A stretch of 64,000 nt of DNA from Symbiodinium natans (Eukaryota > Sar > Dinophyceae > Suessiales > Symbiodiniaceae), in the NCBI GenBank assembly GCA_905221605.1, contig CAJNDS010000302.1:584450-648449 (forward strand), read 5' to 3'. This document shows positions 1-11,539 of this stretch, piece after piece. Numbering within the stretch: the first letter of the stretch is position 1; each line of letters opens with the position of its first letter. The position numbers and the translations under genes were made by a program. The notes beneath the pieces are model-generated. The model did no database searches. It was given only the letters and a program-made list of their open reading frames with translations, and was not told where the DNA came from.

Positions 1-299
1 GTAGCGTCAATTGTCCCCCCCCCCCCCAGCTACAGCAAGATGCATGGGCAGTAGGGGAATCAAGGATCGCTTGCTGCCATTTTCAGCTCAGCTAAGCTGT
101 CTTCCTTCACGGGCTCTCAGGTGGCCAGGCTGTTTAAAGTTATTTGCTGCCACAAGAGTCCCTTGCAACCGAACAACACAAAGCGGGAGGCGAGGAGCAT
201 GGCCAATTTTTGTGAGCTGCGGGAGTTCGGAATCTTGTCGCAACGGCGAGAGTGGAGCAAACTGATCATTCAGCTGCCACATTCCAACAAATCCGGTCC

Positions 300-819
300 T
301 CAGCCGCCTCGTCCTCGACCTCTTCCCCCGCCGCCTTTGTCCTTACCCTTTCCTTTGACTTTGCCTTTCCCTGCCAGGTCAGTGCTTCTCCAAGAGCATC
401 TTGGCGCTCGCTCTCTACGGGGCATGACGAATTCGATGTGTTTTGGAATATTTTGCAAGGGATCTGATCTTTCTTAAAGCAGCCGCACGCCAAAGCAGGT
501 CAACAGAAACAGATCACAGAAGTTGTTGCCAAGGCCTTAGACCAAGCCTCTGGCCCCAAACCAGAAACATCAGCCGACCAGTGACAGGGAAGGGTTTGGG
601 GTTCACAGGCAAGGGTTTTATAGGGTTTATAGGGTTTATAGGGGTTATAGGGTTTATTTGGTTTTTAGGGTTGATAGTGTTTTATAGTGATTATATAGGG
701 TATATAGGGTTTATGTAGGGTTTCTAGAGTTTAGTACGGGTCTAGGGTAACAGCCTAAGCCACGTTGCGGGATAAGACAGGCAAGAGGCCCTTGCCACCG
801 CCTTTGCCTTTGCCACCGC
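300..819 (-). CDS. Gly/Lys- and RGG-rich C-terminal exons (two exons, unidentified protein)
   Basis: Two short minus-strand pieces read as a low-complexity basic tail. Exon 790-819 follows an acceptor GCGCAG and encodes GGKGKGGGK. Exon 300-370 follows GGCAG, continues GKGKVKGKGKDKGGGGRGRG and ends in TGA at 300-302. The upstream exon ends one base into a codon and the downstream exon supplies two, so they join in frame through a GC donor at 789-788. A telomere-type stretch (about 614-730) lies in the intron. Such tails are typical of RNA-binding proteins, and the neighbouring GAR1 gene ends similarly, so this could be a related or duplicated tail. The body of the protein was not found. Another frame through 266-493 is also open and gives an acidic peptide, so the reading is not certain. 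Confidence 0.4.
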
Positions 820-862
820 CTGCGCAAGTCTTGGCTCGGAAGGTCTTCTGGCTGGTTCTTAG

Positions 863-1078
863 TAGGGAATGAGGGAACGAGGCACCCTGTATCCCCATAA
901 TATACCCTTGAAGGGATTATGTAAGGAATGAGGGGGTACCCTATGTACCCTATAACCCCCTATATGGTGATTTCTCTAAGTTGGGGTCCCTTTTGGGGTC
1001 CTCTTCACAAGGCGGCCCCCCTTATCCCACCATACATACCCTTTAAGGGATTATGTAGGGTACCTCATTCCCCGATTC
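863..1078. repeat. Inverted-repeat element, GGAATGAGG/CCTCATTCC ends
   Basis: The sequence GGAATGAGGGGGTACCCTAT near 923 is matched in reverse by ATGTAGGGTACCTCATTCC near 1053-1073, and a related copy of the left end lies at 863. Related halves occur at 4,420-4,500 and 52,131-52,387. This is probably a small non-autonomous element, rearranged here by nested copies. No target duplication was clear. Confidence 0.55.
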
Positions 1079-1701
1079 TCTACGAAGAGCCAGGGGGTCT
1101 TGATTCTAGGGATGTCTGGGGACGGTGCGAACCCCAACCCTTGGCTCTAAACCCTACAGCGCACCCTAAACCCCAAACCCTAAACCCTGAACCCTAAACT
1201 CTAAACTCTAAACCCTAAACCCTAAGCCCTAAACCCTAAACCATAAACCCTGAGGGCTATTGTGGTGATTGTTGGGGCTTTTCGGCGTTTCAGGTTGCTT
1301 AAGGTTTCTAAGCTTTAAGGTAAGCGTTTAGGGCAAGCTCGCAAAAGGGGAGGGGGGGGGGGGGGTGCAGGGACGCGCCAAGTGGCCAAGTAGCTGGCAA
1401 AAGGCTTCAAGCAAGTTAGGGATACAGGGCCCATGATTCAGACCCCCAGGGGAATGCCGGAAGGGAATCCCTGAGTGTCACAAGCACAGAAGGGAATCCC
1501 GAGATTGCCAGGTATCTCGGAACCCTGAACCCTAAATCGGACCAAATTTTCGGGCAGTGTTTAGGGATTAGTTAGAAGGGATACCATGGGCCCTTAGTAT
1601 GGCCCATTGCCCTTGCTTATACTGGTCCGAAGTATGGGCCCCTATGACTCAGATTAAGAGCACAGAGACTTGGAACCTTGGAGTTTAGGGGCTCCAAGGT
1701 T

Positions 1702-2637
1702 TCAGGCGCCTTTCTTGCCTTTGCCACCCTTGCCCTTGCCGCCCTTGCCGCCCCCCCCGGGAGGCTGCGGCAAGAAGCGGCTGAGGGGCAGGAGCTTCCT
1801 TGAGTGGCGCCACGGGGAGTCTGGAGTTCGGGTTTAAGTTTGTGATTAGGGGTTTTAGGGTTTAGGGTTATCATCGCTCACACTCGGACAAGCCAGGCGA
1901 GGCACACACTGTCTCCGGGTTTAGCGTTTTAGGGTTGTTTTAAGGGTTTAGGGTGTTAGGGTTTAGGGTTTGAGGGTTTAGGGTTTAGAGCTTCAGGATT
2001 TAGGGCGTTTTGGGTTTTATCTTTTGGTTTTGGGGTTTAGGGTTGGGTTTACGGTTTAAGGTTTAAGTCTCTTGCTTTGGGTTTTGGAGATTGAGGGGCT
2101 CGGATCGTGGGGTGCTCAACTCCCGGCACGGAACCTGCGCCTTGAGAAGGGGCTTCTGTTCGTTTCTGTTCATGGGGTTTAGGGTTTAGGGTTTACAGTA
2201 GGGTCTAGGGTTTAGGGTTTAGGGTTTAGGGTTTAGGGTTTAGGGTTTAGGGTTTAGGGTTTAGGGTTTAGGGTTTAGGGTTTAGGAAACAATTCCACAA
2301 ATAAAGACCTGCCGTTGACTGATTTTGTCGCAAGTTTGGGATGTTCCCCCTTATACTAACACTTCCCTATTAAGGACTGCGAGTATAAGGGGGAACATCG
2401 CAAGTCGCAAGTCTTCAAGCGCAGCGTCATCGTGTCGATGTAGAACTTCTTGCCAGTCTTGAAGGAGCCAGCTTGCATCCCTTCCTGGCAAGGAAACGGA
2501 GGGCTTGCCAATGCCATATTCCCCTTAGAACCTTCATAAACGTACTATCTTGACTATTGCCTTGGAGTTTATGTAAAAAAACACATACCATAATTCCCAA
2601 GGGTGGCTATAGAATGGAGCGCAGGGCCTGCTCACAA

Positions 2638-2669
<32 letters not shown>

Positions 2670-2680
2670 GTATGCATATG

Positions 2681-2712
<32 letters not shown>

Positions 2713-5700
2713 TATATCACGCCCGGCGCCTTTTTGACTAGAATGGCATGCTATTATAAGGGAATCCGACTATTTTGGGGGTCCATTTTAGGGGTCCCTT
2801 GTTGTCGCAAACGCCCATATTGTCATCATCTTGGCCACGGCAGTACCCCTGTCCGAACCCGGGCGTGGCCGAGTGACAGCTGTGTTCAACCTATAAGGGT
2901 TTTCTTTGTCAGCATCTCCCAAAATAGGGGGTACCCCTTTTATACCCCCAAAATACTATGTGGCTATATGATTCTTTAGGAACGGCCAAAAGGGTACCCG
3001 CCATCGGTTAGCTGGCTAAGGCTGGGTGCTTCGGGGAGTGTAGATAGCATCGAGACAAAAACCCAGCGCATGCAGCGCATGTAGTCCGTGAGCAACCGGG
3101 ACACCCCAAGCTTCACGGAGAAGTAGAAGGCATTGATAGGCCCGAAAACGTCCTTACAGATCCACGTGGTGCCAGGGGAGGAAGTGTAGGAAATGGACCA
3201 TCGCTTTGTGATTTAGGGTTGTGGGGTTTGGGGTTTCAGGTCTTCAGGGCTTGGGCACATCTCTCACATGACAACTGATAGCCAAGAGGCATCGACCTTC
3301 CCAATCTCCTCCTTGTTCTCGAGGAAGAGTCGCGCGTTGAAGTGTGGAACCCTTTCGTTCGTGCATTTGCAAACCTCGAGGGGCAGGGCATCAAAGGAAA
3401 CCCCCCCCCCCCCAATCAAAGGAAACCCCCCCCCCCCCCCAATACCAAAGTTTCCACTTCGTCCTCCCATCTGCGGCTCCTACGCAATCGCGCTCTAGTT
3501 AGGTCTAACGAGCTGAGAAAGCCAAACAGAAAGGTTTAGGGTTTAGGGCTTAGGGCTTAGGGTTGAGGGACGTAAGAGAGCCCTCCGGCAAAAGGGTGGG
3601 GGTGGGCATACAGATAACCGAACTCTGGTCCCCAAACTCGATCGGACGTCTCTCTCCAGCCAAGGGGGGACCCCAAAAAGGGACTCTTAATCTTATTCCC
3701 CTAGAAAACCCCTATGTATGCCTCGTAGAATCAGTCCAACACCCAAAACCCTCAACCCTAAACTCTAAACCCTAAGCCCTAAACCCTAAGGTCCCTGATA
3801 AGGGTTCCCCCTTGAGTCCCTTGACCCTCATCTTCCGGGGCTTCGGCCAACTGATCCTCGCAGGGGTGCACGGCCTCCCCGATCCTTAAATCAAAGGCAG
3901 GCTACTTATTGGGGTATGTGATGGTGGTTACCTTATCCCGTAAACCCTAAACCCTAAACACCCCAAACCCCAAACCCTAAACCCTTTTGCCGGAGGGCTC
4001 TCTTAAGTGCCTAAACCCTAAGCCTCAAGGCCCTAAAACCCTAAACCTTTCTGAAGCTCATGCCCCCCCCCGAAGCTTATAAGTTGGAAGTGCAAGCAAA
4101 GGCTGTCATGATTATTATATATACCAAAATTCGGAGTAATTAACCTCGAACGGCTTGGGCTTTGGGATTCAATCTACTAGGATGGCCCCAAAGGCCTACC
4201 AAGCATACATGCAAGAGGGTGCGAAGACCTGCTGGCGGACTCCACAAGCTGCGGATGCGCCGTGTCAGAGAGTGTTTTCCTACCACCCCCCCCCCCCCAA
4301 CCCCAAAGAGGAACAACTCGCGAACAAGATCTCCCCCTTGTATTGCGACCTTAGGGGATTTGAATTTGCAGCAGCAGGCTTTGATAAAACAACCTTAAGC
4401 TACTGGTTCCGAGGAGGGCATGCAGGAATGAGGTCCCCTATTTCGTGCCCTTGAAGGGGATTACACAGGGGACATAAGGTACTAATTCCCTCCTTCCTTA
4501 CTCTAAGAACCCGAATACCCGACGAGCGTCTCCTCGATTTCGTCTGGGGGACCTTCCGGCTCAAAGGACCTGCGAGGAACTTAGGGTTTAGGGTTTAGGG
4601 TTTAGGGTTTAGGGTTTAGGGTTTAGGGTTTAGGGTTTAGGGTTTAGGGTTTAGGGGTCGGGAATTTTATGCCCGAATACTTAAAACCCTAATGGGGTGG
4701 AACCCTAAGGCGAGACTGTTGCGCTTTTGGGGGGGGGGTTTCTTCTTCGGGGCTATATGGATTTGCGGACAGGCGCCCTTAGAAAGGCGAATGCTTCAAG
4801 CCTCTCTGAGACACAACCCTCAAAGGGTTAAATCGTTTGAGGGCTTAGGGTTTAAGGTTTAGGGCTCCACAACATATAAACCCAAAGCCCTACACCCTAA
4901 ACCAAAACCCTCAAAGGATCTAGAAGATCGGTGGTAGGGAGGGAGGACGCTCAGTCTGGTGCAGCTATGGGACTAGATTCAGATGAAAGCCACTCAAACT
5001 GGTTTCGGTTTAGGGATTAGGAAGAAAGAATTCAGGGTTTAGGGTTTAGGGTGAACGGTTTAGGAAAAGAGGGTCGCTGACTCATCTACATCTCTTGTGA
5101 CCCATCTTTATCAAGATGGGTTTGGGGCTTCGGTCTAGTGATCGAGCCCAACGGCAAGGCACACAGAACCCTAAACCTTCAAAGCCCGAAGCCCGCGACA
5201 ACAACTAGCCCAACTTGAGGAAATTGCAGGTCACAGGGTGGATTTTGGGTTGGGACTCTTCATGTAGGGAATGGGTGTCACCAAACTGGGCATTTCCCTA
5301 AGCAGGGGTACCCCGAACTTCGGAAACCCACAACTAGCCATCCAGGTCCAAACGACTACGACCCATAGTCAATGCCTGCATGCCTAACCCTGCCACGTCA
5401 CAGGGTTTGATCGCTTACACTCGGGCAAGCCAGGCGAGGTACAGGGTCATTCCATGGTAGACGCAACTTAGGCCCAGGTGATACGCAGCCTTATGGTCAG
5501 ATCGACTACCACTCACCCTCACCCCCGATCCAATCCCTACAACTCTGTGTGTGTGTGCGTGCGTGCGCAGGAGCTCCTTAATCTATGCATGGGGCTATAT
5601 CGAGATTCGTCATGCAAGGGACCCACTCCACCATCATCGTAACCCCTTAAGGCTTTCCGGGCAGGTTGTCTGTTTGGGTTGAGATGCTTCAGCTTCGAAA

Positions 5701-5877
5701 GTAAACTGATGCCTTGGGATGTGGAGTTCTGTGGCGAGCCAACCTGACCCCTCGGCATCTCTGCTATATGTTTCTGAACTCTTCCCCTTGCCATGAACAA
5801 CTCCGCCATGCTTGCCATTCGTGAGAATCAGCCAAGAGGCTGCTTTCCCTTGCCCTTCTTGCCTTTCCCTTTGCCAC
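1702..5877 (-). CDS. GAR1: GAR1, H/ACA ribonucleoprotein complex subunit (7 exons; first exon not found)
   Basis: Seven exons join in one frame: 5841-5877, 4531-4569, 3848-3884, 3291-3374, 3105-3152, 2429-2484 and 1702-1798 (TGA at 1702-1704). The order of motifs matches the GAR1 core almost residue for residue: GPPDEIEEIGEAVHPCED, then VCKCTNERVPHFNARLFLEN, KEEIGKVDDVFGPINAFYF, SVKLGEGMQAGSFKTGKKFY, IDTMKLLPLSRFLPQPP and a Gly/Lys tail (GGGGKGGKGKGGKGKKGA). GAR1 binds dyskerin in nucleolar H/ACA snoRNPs, which pseudouridylate rRNA. H/ACA proteins also belong to telomerase RNP in animals. Intron starts are GC, GA, GC, GC, GT and GA in gene order. Telomere-type tracts lie in at least three introns, one (4582-4656) just upstream of an acceptor, and a MITE lies in the last intron. 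The exon 5841-5877 encodes GKGKGKKGKGK and needs an earlier exon with the start codon, which I could not place. The assignment of the core is very secure; the 5' end is open. Confidence 0.92.
2173..2285 (+). repeat. Telomere-type tract (TTTAGGG)n
   Basis: About sixteen nearly perfect TTTAGGG units in the last GAR1 intron, next to MITE copy 1. The plus-strand orientation is G-rich, so the GAR1 transcript carries CCCUAAA. Confidence 0.95.
2335..2403. mobile_element. MITE family 1, copy 1 (69 bp)
   Basis: The element has ends of the TTGGGATGTTCCCCC type and reads GATGTTCCCCCTTATACT at one end with the perfect complement at the other. It is flanked by an exact 8 bp direct repeat GTCGCAAG (2327-2334 and 2404-2411), taken as the target-site duplication. 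It sits in the last GAR1 intron, 17 bases from the GA donor. An 8 bp duplication is typical of hAT-like elements; the superfamily is inferred. Confidence 0.85.
2637..2718. repeat. (TA)n/(TATG)n microsatellite
   Basis: An alternating TA run broken by a TATG tetranucleotide block, inside a GAR1 intron. Open frames across it encode only IYIYIY-type peptide and are not genes. Confidence 0.95.
4581..4658 (+). repeat. Telomere-type tract beside a GAR1 acceptor
   Basis: About eleven TTTAGGG units. On the gene strand they read CCCTAAA up to GTTCCTCGCAG, the acceptor of exon 4531-4569, so the tract takes the place of the usual pyrimidine tract. Confidence 0.95.
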
Positions 5878-7253
5878 CTGCCAGGTGTCTGCATATCTCA
5901 GGGCCTACTGATGGTGCTGAGCCACGCGACCTGCATGCAGCATGCTGCACCAGGCCCTGGGCACAACCACATCCCACAGGGGCTTTTCATCGCCCTAACT
6001 GGTCCTGAATTCTGGGGGGATCACTTCTTGCCGGGCCAAGCACGGTCTGGGCAGTGCGCAAAGTCATTCATGGAACCATGCCGCTCAAGATTGGGGCACA
6101 CCACATGTGACTAACCCCGAAACCCTAAACCCTAAACCCACGCCCTGAGCCAGAAACTCCGAACACATACCCGGCCTTTGCCCATCAACTTGGCTCAACA
6201 CGCGCGGGACGGAGGCCTTCCCAAACACAACTAACTTTCCAGGGACAGCAGTGAGGCGCGACCCAAGACTTCTTTGGTGGTGGATTATATCCCATCATGG
6301 GGAGGTTTTATGGCAACGGCCACAAATAGCCGGAAAAAAAGGCAGGTTGGGGCTCTCCATGAGCAAACGGCCGAAGGGGATGAGCATCTTCAGATTCTTC
6401 AGCAGACCTAAACCCTAAACCCTCAACCCTAAACCCTAGACCTCCTTGCCCTCCGGCCTCAAATGTGGGCCCGTCTCAGCCCGCGCTGAGTGCCTAGCCT
6501 TCTCTGAGCCAGCATGGCTATTTCGAGCGCGCGTCTGGGGTTGCAAGGGTTTAGGGTTTAGGGTTGAGGGTTGAGGGTTGAGGGTGTAGGGTTTAGGGTT
6601 TAGTCGCTCACTCTCGCAGGGTTTAGGGTTTAGGGTTTAGGGAAGGCTACAAGCTGCAGGCAGTTCAAGTTCTCAGCTTCGTTTCTGCGCACTATTGGAA
6701 GACAAGGACGTCGGCATGTGATTAACTGCGATACCTTCGAGCATGACAGTACGTACCTTCTTGGTTCTAGTGCTGGTGAAAATTTACAACCACGGCAGCC
6801 GACGCAAACCCACTTGGTCCCCAGCCATCCAAACGAACGTGATGAGGCTCACTACCTTGAAAGTCTTGAGGGCATGAGTTGGGTGCTTTGCCTCGCTCCA
6901 GAGATATCGAAGCCCTCTTGGCCGTCATGGTATGTAGGGTTTGAGGGAGTTCCGTGCAGGCGAGAAGGTCTCACAACTTAGACCCACATGGCCTGTCTTC
7001 AACAGGGGCATTCTAGAAACCAATGTCCCCTACAATATGGCCCCTCATCAAGGATGGCCCTTAAACCCCGCTCAAAAAGATTCCTGCATATGATCCTCTT
7101 AAACCCAAGAAGGGAAACATAAAATGTCCCAAAGGCCTACAAAGTTATGAACCTAGGACTGTCTATCATTGCCCCAATAAGGACGTTTCGAATAACTCCC
7201 ACTTTGACTCAACCCCCGCAATGTCCTAACCTCTTTTTTGTGCATCCGGGCTC

Positions 7254-7374
7254 CAACCCTAAACCCTAAACCCTAAACCCTAAACCCTAAACCCTAAACC
7301 TAAACCCTAAACCCTAAACCCTAAACCCTAAACCCTAAACCCTAAACCCTAAACCCTAAACCCTAAACCCTAAC
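7254..7374 (-). repeat. Telomere-type tract (CCCTAAA)n
   Basis: About seventeen CCCTAAA units, one with a single missing base. The orientation is opposite to the tracts in the GAR1 introns. Confidence 0.95.
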
Positions 7375-7470
7375 CTGGGTTTGCTGTCAGATCGGGTGAC
7401 TTCAACCACAAGTCTGAACATGATCGAGGGTAGCCCTGAAGGTTTCAGGAGAGAAGTCAGCATTCAAGGT

Positions 7471-7585
7471 ATTCTAGACCCAAGAGTAGCCTAGGAATAA
7501 ACAGGGTGCCCCTTTTTTTTGGGTTTAAAGGCATGAAAAGGGGAACCTAAACCCTGAAACAAGGGAATAAGGTCCTAGTATTCCT
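7471..7585. mobile_element. Dispersed element family 4, copy 1
   Basis: Shares a blockwise match with 59412-59512: CCTAGGAAT, GGGTGCCC, a T run, GGGTTTAAAGG, GGGAACCTAAACCCT and AGGGAATAAGG occur in the same order. Two copies 52 kb apart suggest a short mobile element. Ends and target duplication are not clear. Confidence 0.6.
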
Positions 7586-8789
7586 GTTGTTTCCACTTCG
7601 TCGTACACGATGTCCATTTCAGACTAGGCGTTCCGACGAAGGCGTTCTTCCCGATACTGCTTCTTGATCTTCTGGACTGGAGGGTGATCGTTGTTTTGCC
7701 AGTTTTGCCGGTTTTGGGCACGAGGGGTCCATGGTCTCTGCAACATGTTGGATGTTCGGTGCTGTGCTTTGCTCGTGTTGTTCGTGTTTCTGGGCTTTTA
7801 GGCGCAAGGAGTCCATGGTCTCCTGTTTGGCTATTCGGTTTGAACAGACCAGCCCCTCTCTTTAAAGCCGAGTCGCATCAACTAAGCTACCTATATGATG
7901 AATTTATACACGTCTGCCGTCTGCCCTCAAGAATAAGAGTCCAGGAGGGGCTAGGGCTCGCAATCAATGCACCAACCCCTTCGAAACCCCAAGTCCTAAA
8001 CCCTAACTAAACCCTGTCTAAACCCTAAACCCTAAACCCTAAACCCTAAACCCTAAACCCTACTACACCCTACTCTCACCCACATTGTGACGAGGCGGCC
8101 TGCCAGCAGCGCGCCAGCACTCCAGAGTCTGTGGGCAGAGGGGGTTTTGCTCAAAAGCTTGGGGGCAAGGATGGGTTTAGGGTTTAGGGTTTAGGGTTTA
8201 GGGTTCAGATGGGTTCAGGGTTCAGGGTTCAGGGTTTAGTGAGCAGGCGGCCTCAGGCAACCTCGTCCGGGTGCCACTAAGGCCATGCGCTCAAGGCTGC
8301 CATGGCCTCCCAGCATGCGGCTGCTCGCGACTTTCAAACTTTGGGCGCGGAGGGCTGCGGGCGTTCAAAGTGATTCGTGAGTACCGTTGGGGCGCCATTT
8401 AATATTCCTCAGAGCATCCATCTACCAGCCTCCCTAAACCCTGCAGCCAAGGACAGCCCACGACTCAACACCTCCCTAAACGCTAAACCCTGAACCCTGA
8501 ACCCTAAACCCTAAACCCGAAACCCTAAACCCCTGTTTACCTTCCCAATGCCTTCGGCGGCCGTGAGCCAGGCCGCACCGCGTGGCAAGCGTGTAGCAGC
8601 CAGAAACTCGAACTGCAAGGACACCTCCGAAAGGAGCTGACCCACACTTCCTGGGTTCCCCCCATAATTAAGGCTATTTAGGGATATCTCAGCCTTTTGT
8701 TAAGGTTATTTAAGGGGAGGGGGGTAGTACTAGGGAACCCCTGAACACTGGAGCCACTCTGCAGGGAACAGTTGACTTATGATTCATGT

Positions 8790-9242
8790 GTTTAGGGTTT
8801 AGGGTTTAGGGTTTAGGGTTTAGGGTTTAGGGTTTAGGGTTTAGGGTTTAGGGTTTAGGGTTTAGGGTTTAGGGCAAAAAACTGAACCTCAAGCTTGCCA
8901 CAACCCTCAACCTGAATCACCCCTCCTGAACTCTAAGGCCTTTTTGCATCCAAGCCCCCAACCTTTAGGGTTTAGGGTTTAGGGTTTAGGGTTTAGGGTT
9001 TAGGGTTTAGGGTCCTCAAACCCCCAGGCCTGCCTCCGTCTGCTCCTCCAGGTGACTGCCCAGGAACAACGCCGTTGGGCTCGCGAGTAGCAGCGGCTCT
9101 GAGAATGAGGCGGGGCAATGGAGCATAGCCTCGGCTGCTGTAATTACAGCAAAGGGTGGTTTAGGGTTTAGGGTTTAGGGTTTAGGGTTTAGGGTTTAAG
9201 GTTTAGGGTTTAGGGTTTAGGGTTTAGGGTTTAGGGTTTAGG
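8790..9242 (+). repeat. Three telomere-type tracts
   Basis: TTTAGGG arrays at about 8790-8874, 8966-9012 and 9159-9242, separated by 90-150 bases of ordinary sequence. The spacers may hold short exons, but none could be identified. Confidence 0.9.
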
Positions 9243-9399
9243 GGCCTCTGACATCAGAGCAGCTGGGCCCGCCAGCACTGTGAACCAGCGCGTCATCGGG
9301 ACTAATCCACCAGCAGAACTAAAACTACAGCTCGACGTCCCCCATTCACCATCGAATGGATACACTAAACACTCAACCCTAAACCCTAAACCCAAAAGG

Positions 9400-11480
9400 A
9401 AAAAGACGAGATCTCCATGACAGACTGCTTCCACAGGCTGGGCAAGCGACGAGGGACTCGTCAAGAACTTTGCAGCAGCAGACTGTTATTAGGGTTGAAG
9501 GTTTAGGTGTTTCTGCCGCCCGCCTACCTGACTTTAAGTCACACTGCAGGGAACACAGCACGCTCTTGGGGAAGGGGAAGCTCATGCTAATTGATCTGGT
9601 TTCATGGTCTGTGAAACCTGGCTGGAATCGCGTCACGTACCCGCGGTGGAGATCAAAGTGCATGCAGCACTACAGTGATGCGTCTGTGCGATTGTGCAGC
9701 ATTGACTCGGAAGGGAGCTCACGCCTTCCACCACGAACGGCACCAGCTCAGCTAGCACGCAGCTACATTGCAATTACAGGCCTGATGTAGAGAGATCTGC
9801 GGGAACTTCCCCTCTCGTTCCGGACGCAACCATGCAGCACAGCAGCCAACGGTTGCCTCAATGCCTCCTTGTGACCAATCAAAGGAGAATTGTGGACCTA
9901 GCTTCTCGAGGCAAGGCTCTATGTTGCTGCGCGTCCAGTCTGATAAGACCAAGCATACATCAATCTTGCCCTTCTTGTGAAAGGTCCACGATCACAGTGG
10001 TCACTGGAGATCTGTAGTTGCTACTTGCTGTGACTTCGAAGCAGGGCACACCGGAAGGCTTTAGGGTTTAGGGTTTAGGGTTTAGGGCTTAAGGTTTCGT
10101 AAGAGTTGTGCGTCACCCACCTAGCTTAGGGTTCAGGGTTCCGAAGGGCCTGTTGCCACGTGCCCAGCCAGCGGGGCTTTGTTGGGAAGCCTTCAGATCC
10201 GAGTGAACCCGTTTTTTGGTGCAGGGCTGGCCCCTTCTCCATGGTCCAAGCTTTCGGGAATCTAGGGCTTACAAGACTTGTGGTGTTGAGGGTGGGGCTC
10301 ATAAGCCAGCCTTTTTGTTTGGGATGAACCGCAAGGTGGGCCTTTTGTAACCACAAAGGGCAAGCTTGAGGTTTAGGATTCTGGGTCTAGGGTCTAGGGT
10401 CTTAGAAAGACTGGCCAATCCTATGAAACCGAAACAGGACAAGGCATAGCACATACCAAGGGCTTAAATTACAAACCCCCCCCACCACCCAAAAAATACT
10501 TGGTCGGTTAGGGTTTCAAACTCAAGGTCACCTTTGCCTCTGAAATTAATCGCACGAACAAGGATACGTGAATGGAACCGGTGGAACGTGCCGTAACGTG
10601 CCCACGCACTCTAGACTTGTGCTCCTGAGCCTGGTCGCCGTTCTCTTTCCCACCAGGGTTTAGGGTTTAGGGTTTAGGGTTTAGGGTTTAGGGTTTAGGG
10701 TTTAGGGTTTAGGAGACCAACGATCTCCAGAATTGAGCCGCAGCCCGGAAGTACAAAATGCAGTCGTAGCAACGGGCAAAAAGAGCGTGCCATTCGGCCA
10801 GTCCACCGTCATTGCCTCGCTTACCAATATCGGGACTGATCTGCAGAAGTTGCGGGCCCTCGACCCTAAGTAGGGCCCCCCGCCCCCGCCCGATATTAAG
10901 AATCAGATGCTGTGACACCCATGGGTTTGAAACGACAGCAGGGCTTCTTTTGAAGGCATGCTGCCTAGCTGACACTCGCGCAACGGCAATCAGGAAAAGG
11001 TCTGTAAGATCTACGTTTGCTAAAGTAGGATGTAGGGTTTGGGGCTGGCTCTGCGTGATCAAACACAGACAAGCACCAGTGTCTGAGACACGCCCTTGGG
11101 CATTCCCCAAAAAAAACCGAAAATCAAAACAAGCTAAATCGCATTGCTTCTCTAGTCCACTACAAACCCAAGTTTCCTGAACACTTTTCTCAACCCTGCT
11201 TGGTCATCTGTAGTGCTTACCGGTGCAAACCCGCAAGCCTGAACTAGAAAGAACATTACTTCAACCCTTAGACACATTTTTTGCACCCAGGGCGCCTTCA
11301 ACACGAAAATACCCCTAAACCCTTTTGCAACAGGCTTCTGAGGTCCGCGCCCGGAGTGTGCTTTGAACCCTAAACCCTAAACCCTATAGGCCCTAGGTAC
11401 GTAGGACCTCTATGTATAGTGTGGGAAATCCCCTTCTGTATGTCTCTATATATATATATATATATATACTTACAGGTATC
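9400..11480. other. Unassigned DNA left of the satellite
   Basis: Contains a tract at 10656-10713 and one stretch on the minus strand (10709-10830) that reads as a plausible coding exon (GGLAEWHALFARCYDCILYF) ending at TAA beside the tract. A CPACG knuckle is encoded on the minus strand near 9430-9470. Neither could be assigned to a family. An (AT)n run at 11446-11468 precedes the satellite. Confidence 0.3.
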
Positions 11481-11539
11481 TATAATTAAAATATTTAAGA
11501 AATAAACTTTTTAAGTTTTATAATTTTTACTCTTAAGGC

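Larger units (their letters stand above)
5878..8080. other. Unassigned DNA upstream of the GAR1 exons
   Basis: This should contain the missing GAR1 first exon. I saw short telomere-type blocks (6120-6140, 6413-6450, 6547-6645, 7254-7374), a dispersed element at 7471-7585 and two copies of a GTCCATGGTCTC phrase near 7727 and 7808. No open frame here was recognisable as a protein. Confidence 0.4.

Noticed and set aside
2557-2979. 140-codon plus-strand frame through the TA microsatellite
   Set aside because: Lies in GAR1 introns on the opposite strand and is mostly IYIY low complexity.
8085-8376. Plus-strand exons ending at a GTGAGT site near 8377
   Set aside because: Attractive donor and open frame, but the opposite strand is also open and no partner exon or family could be found.
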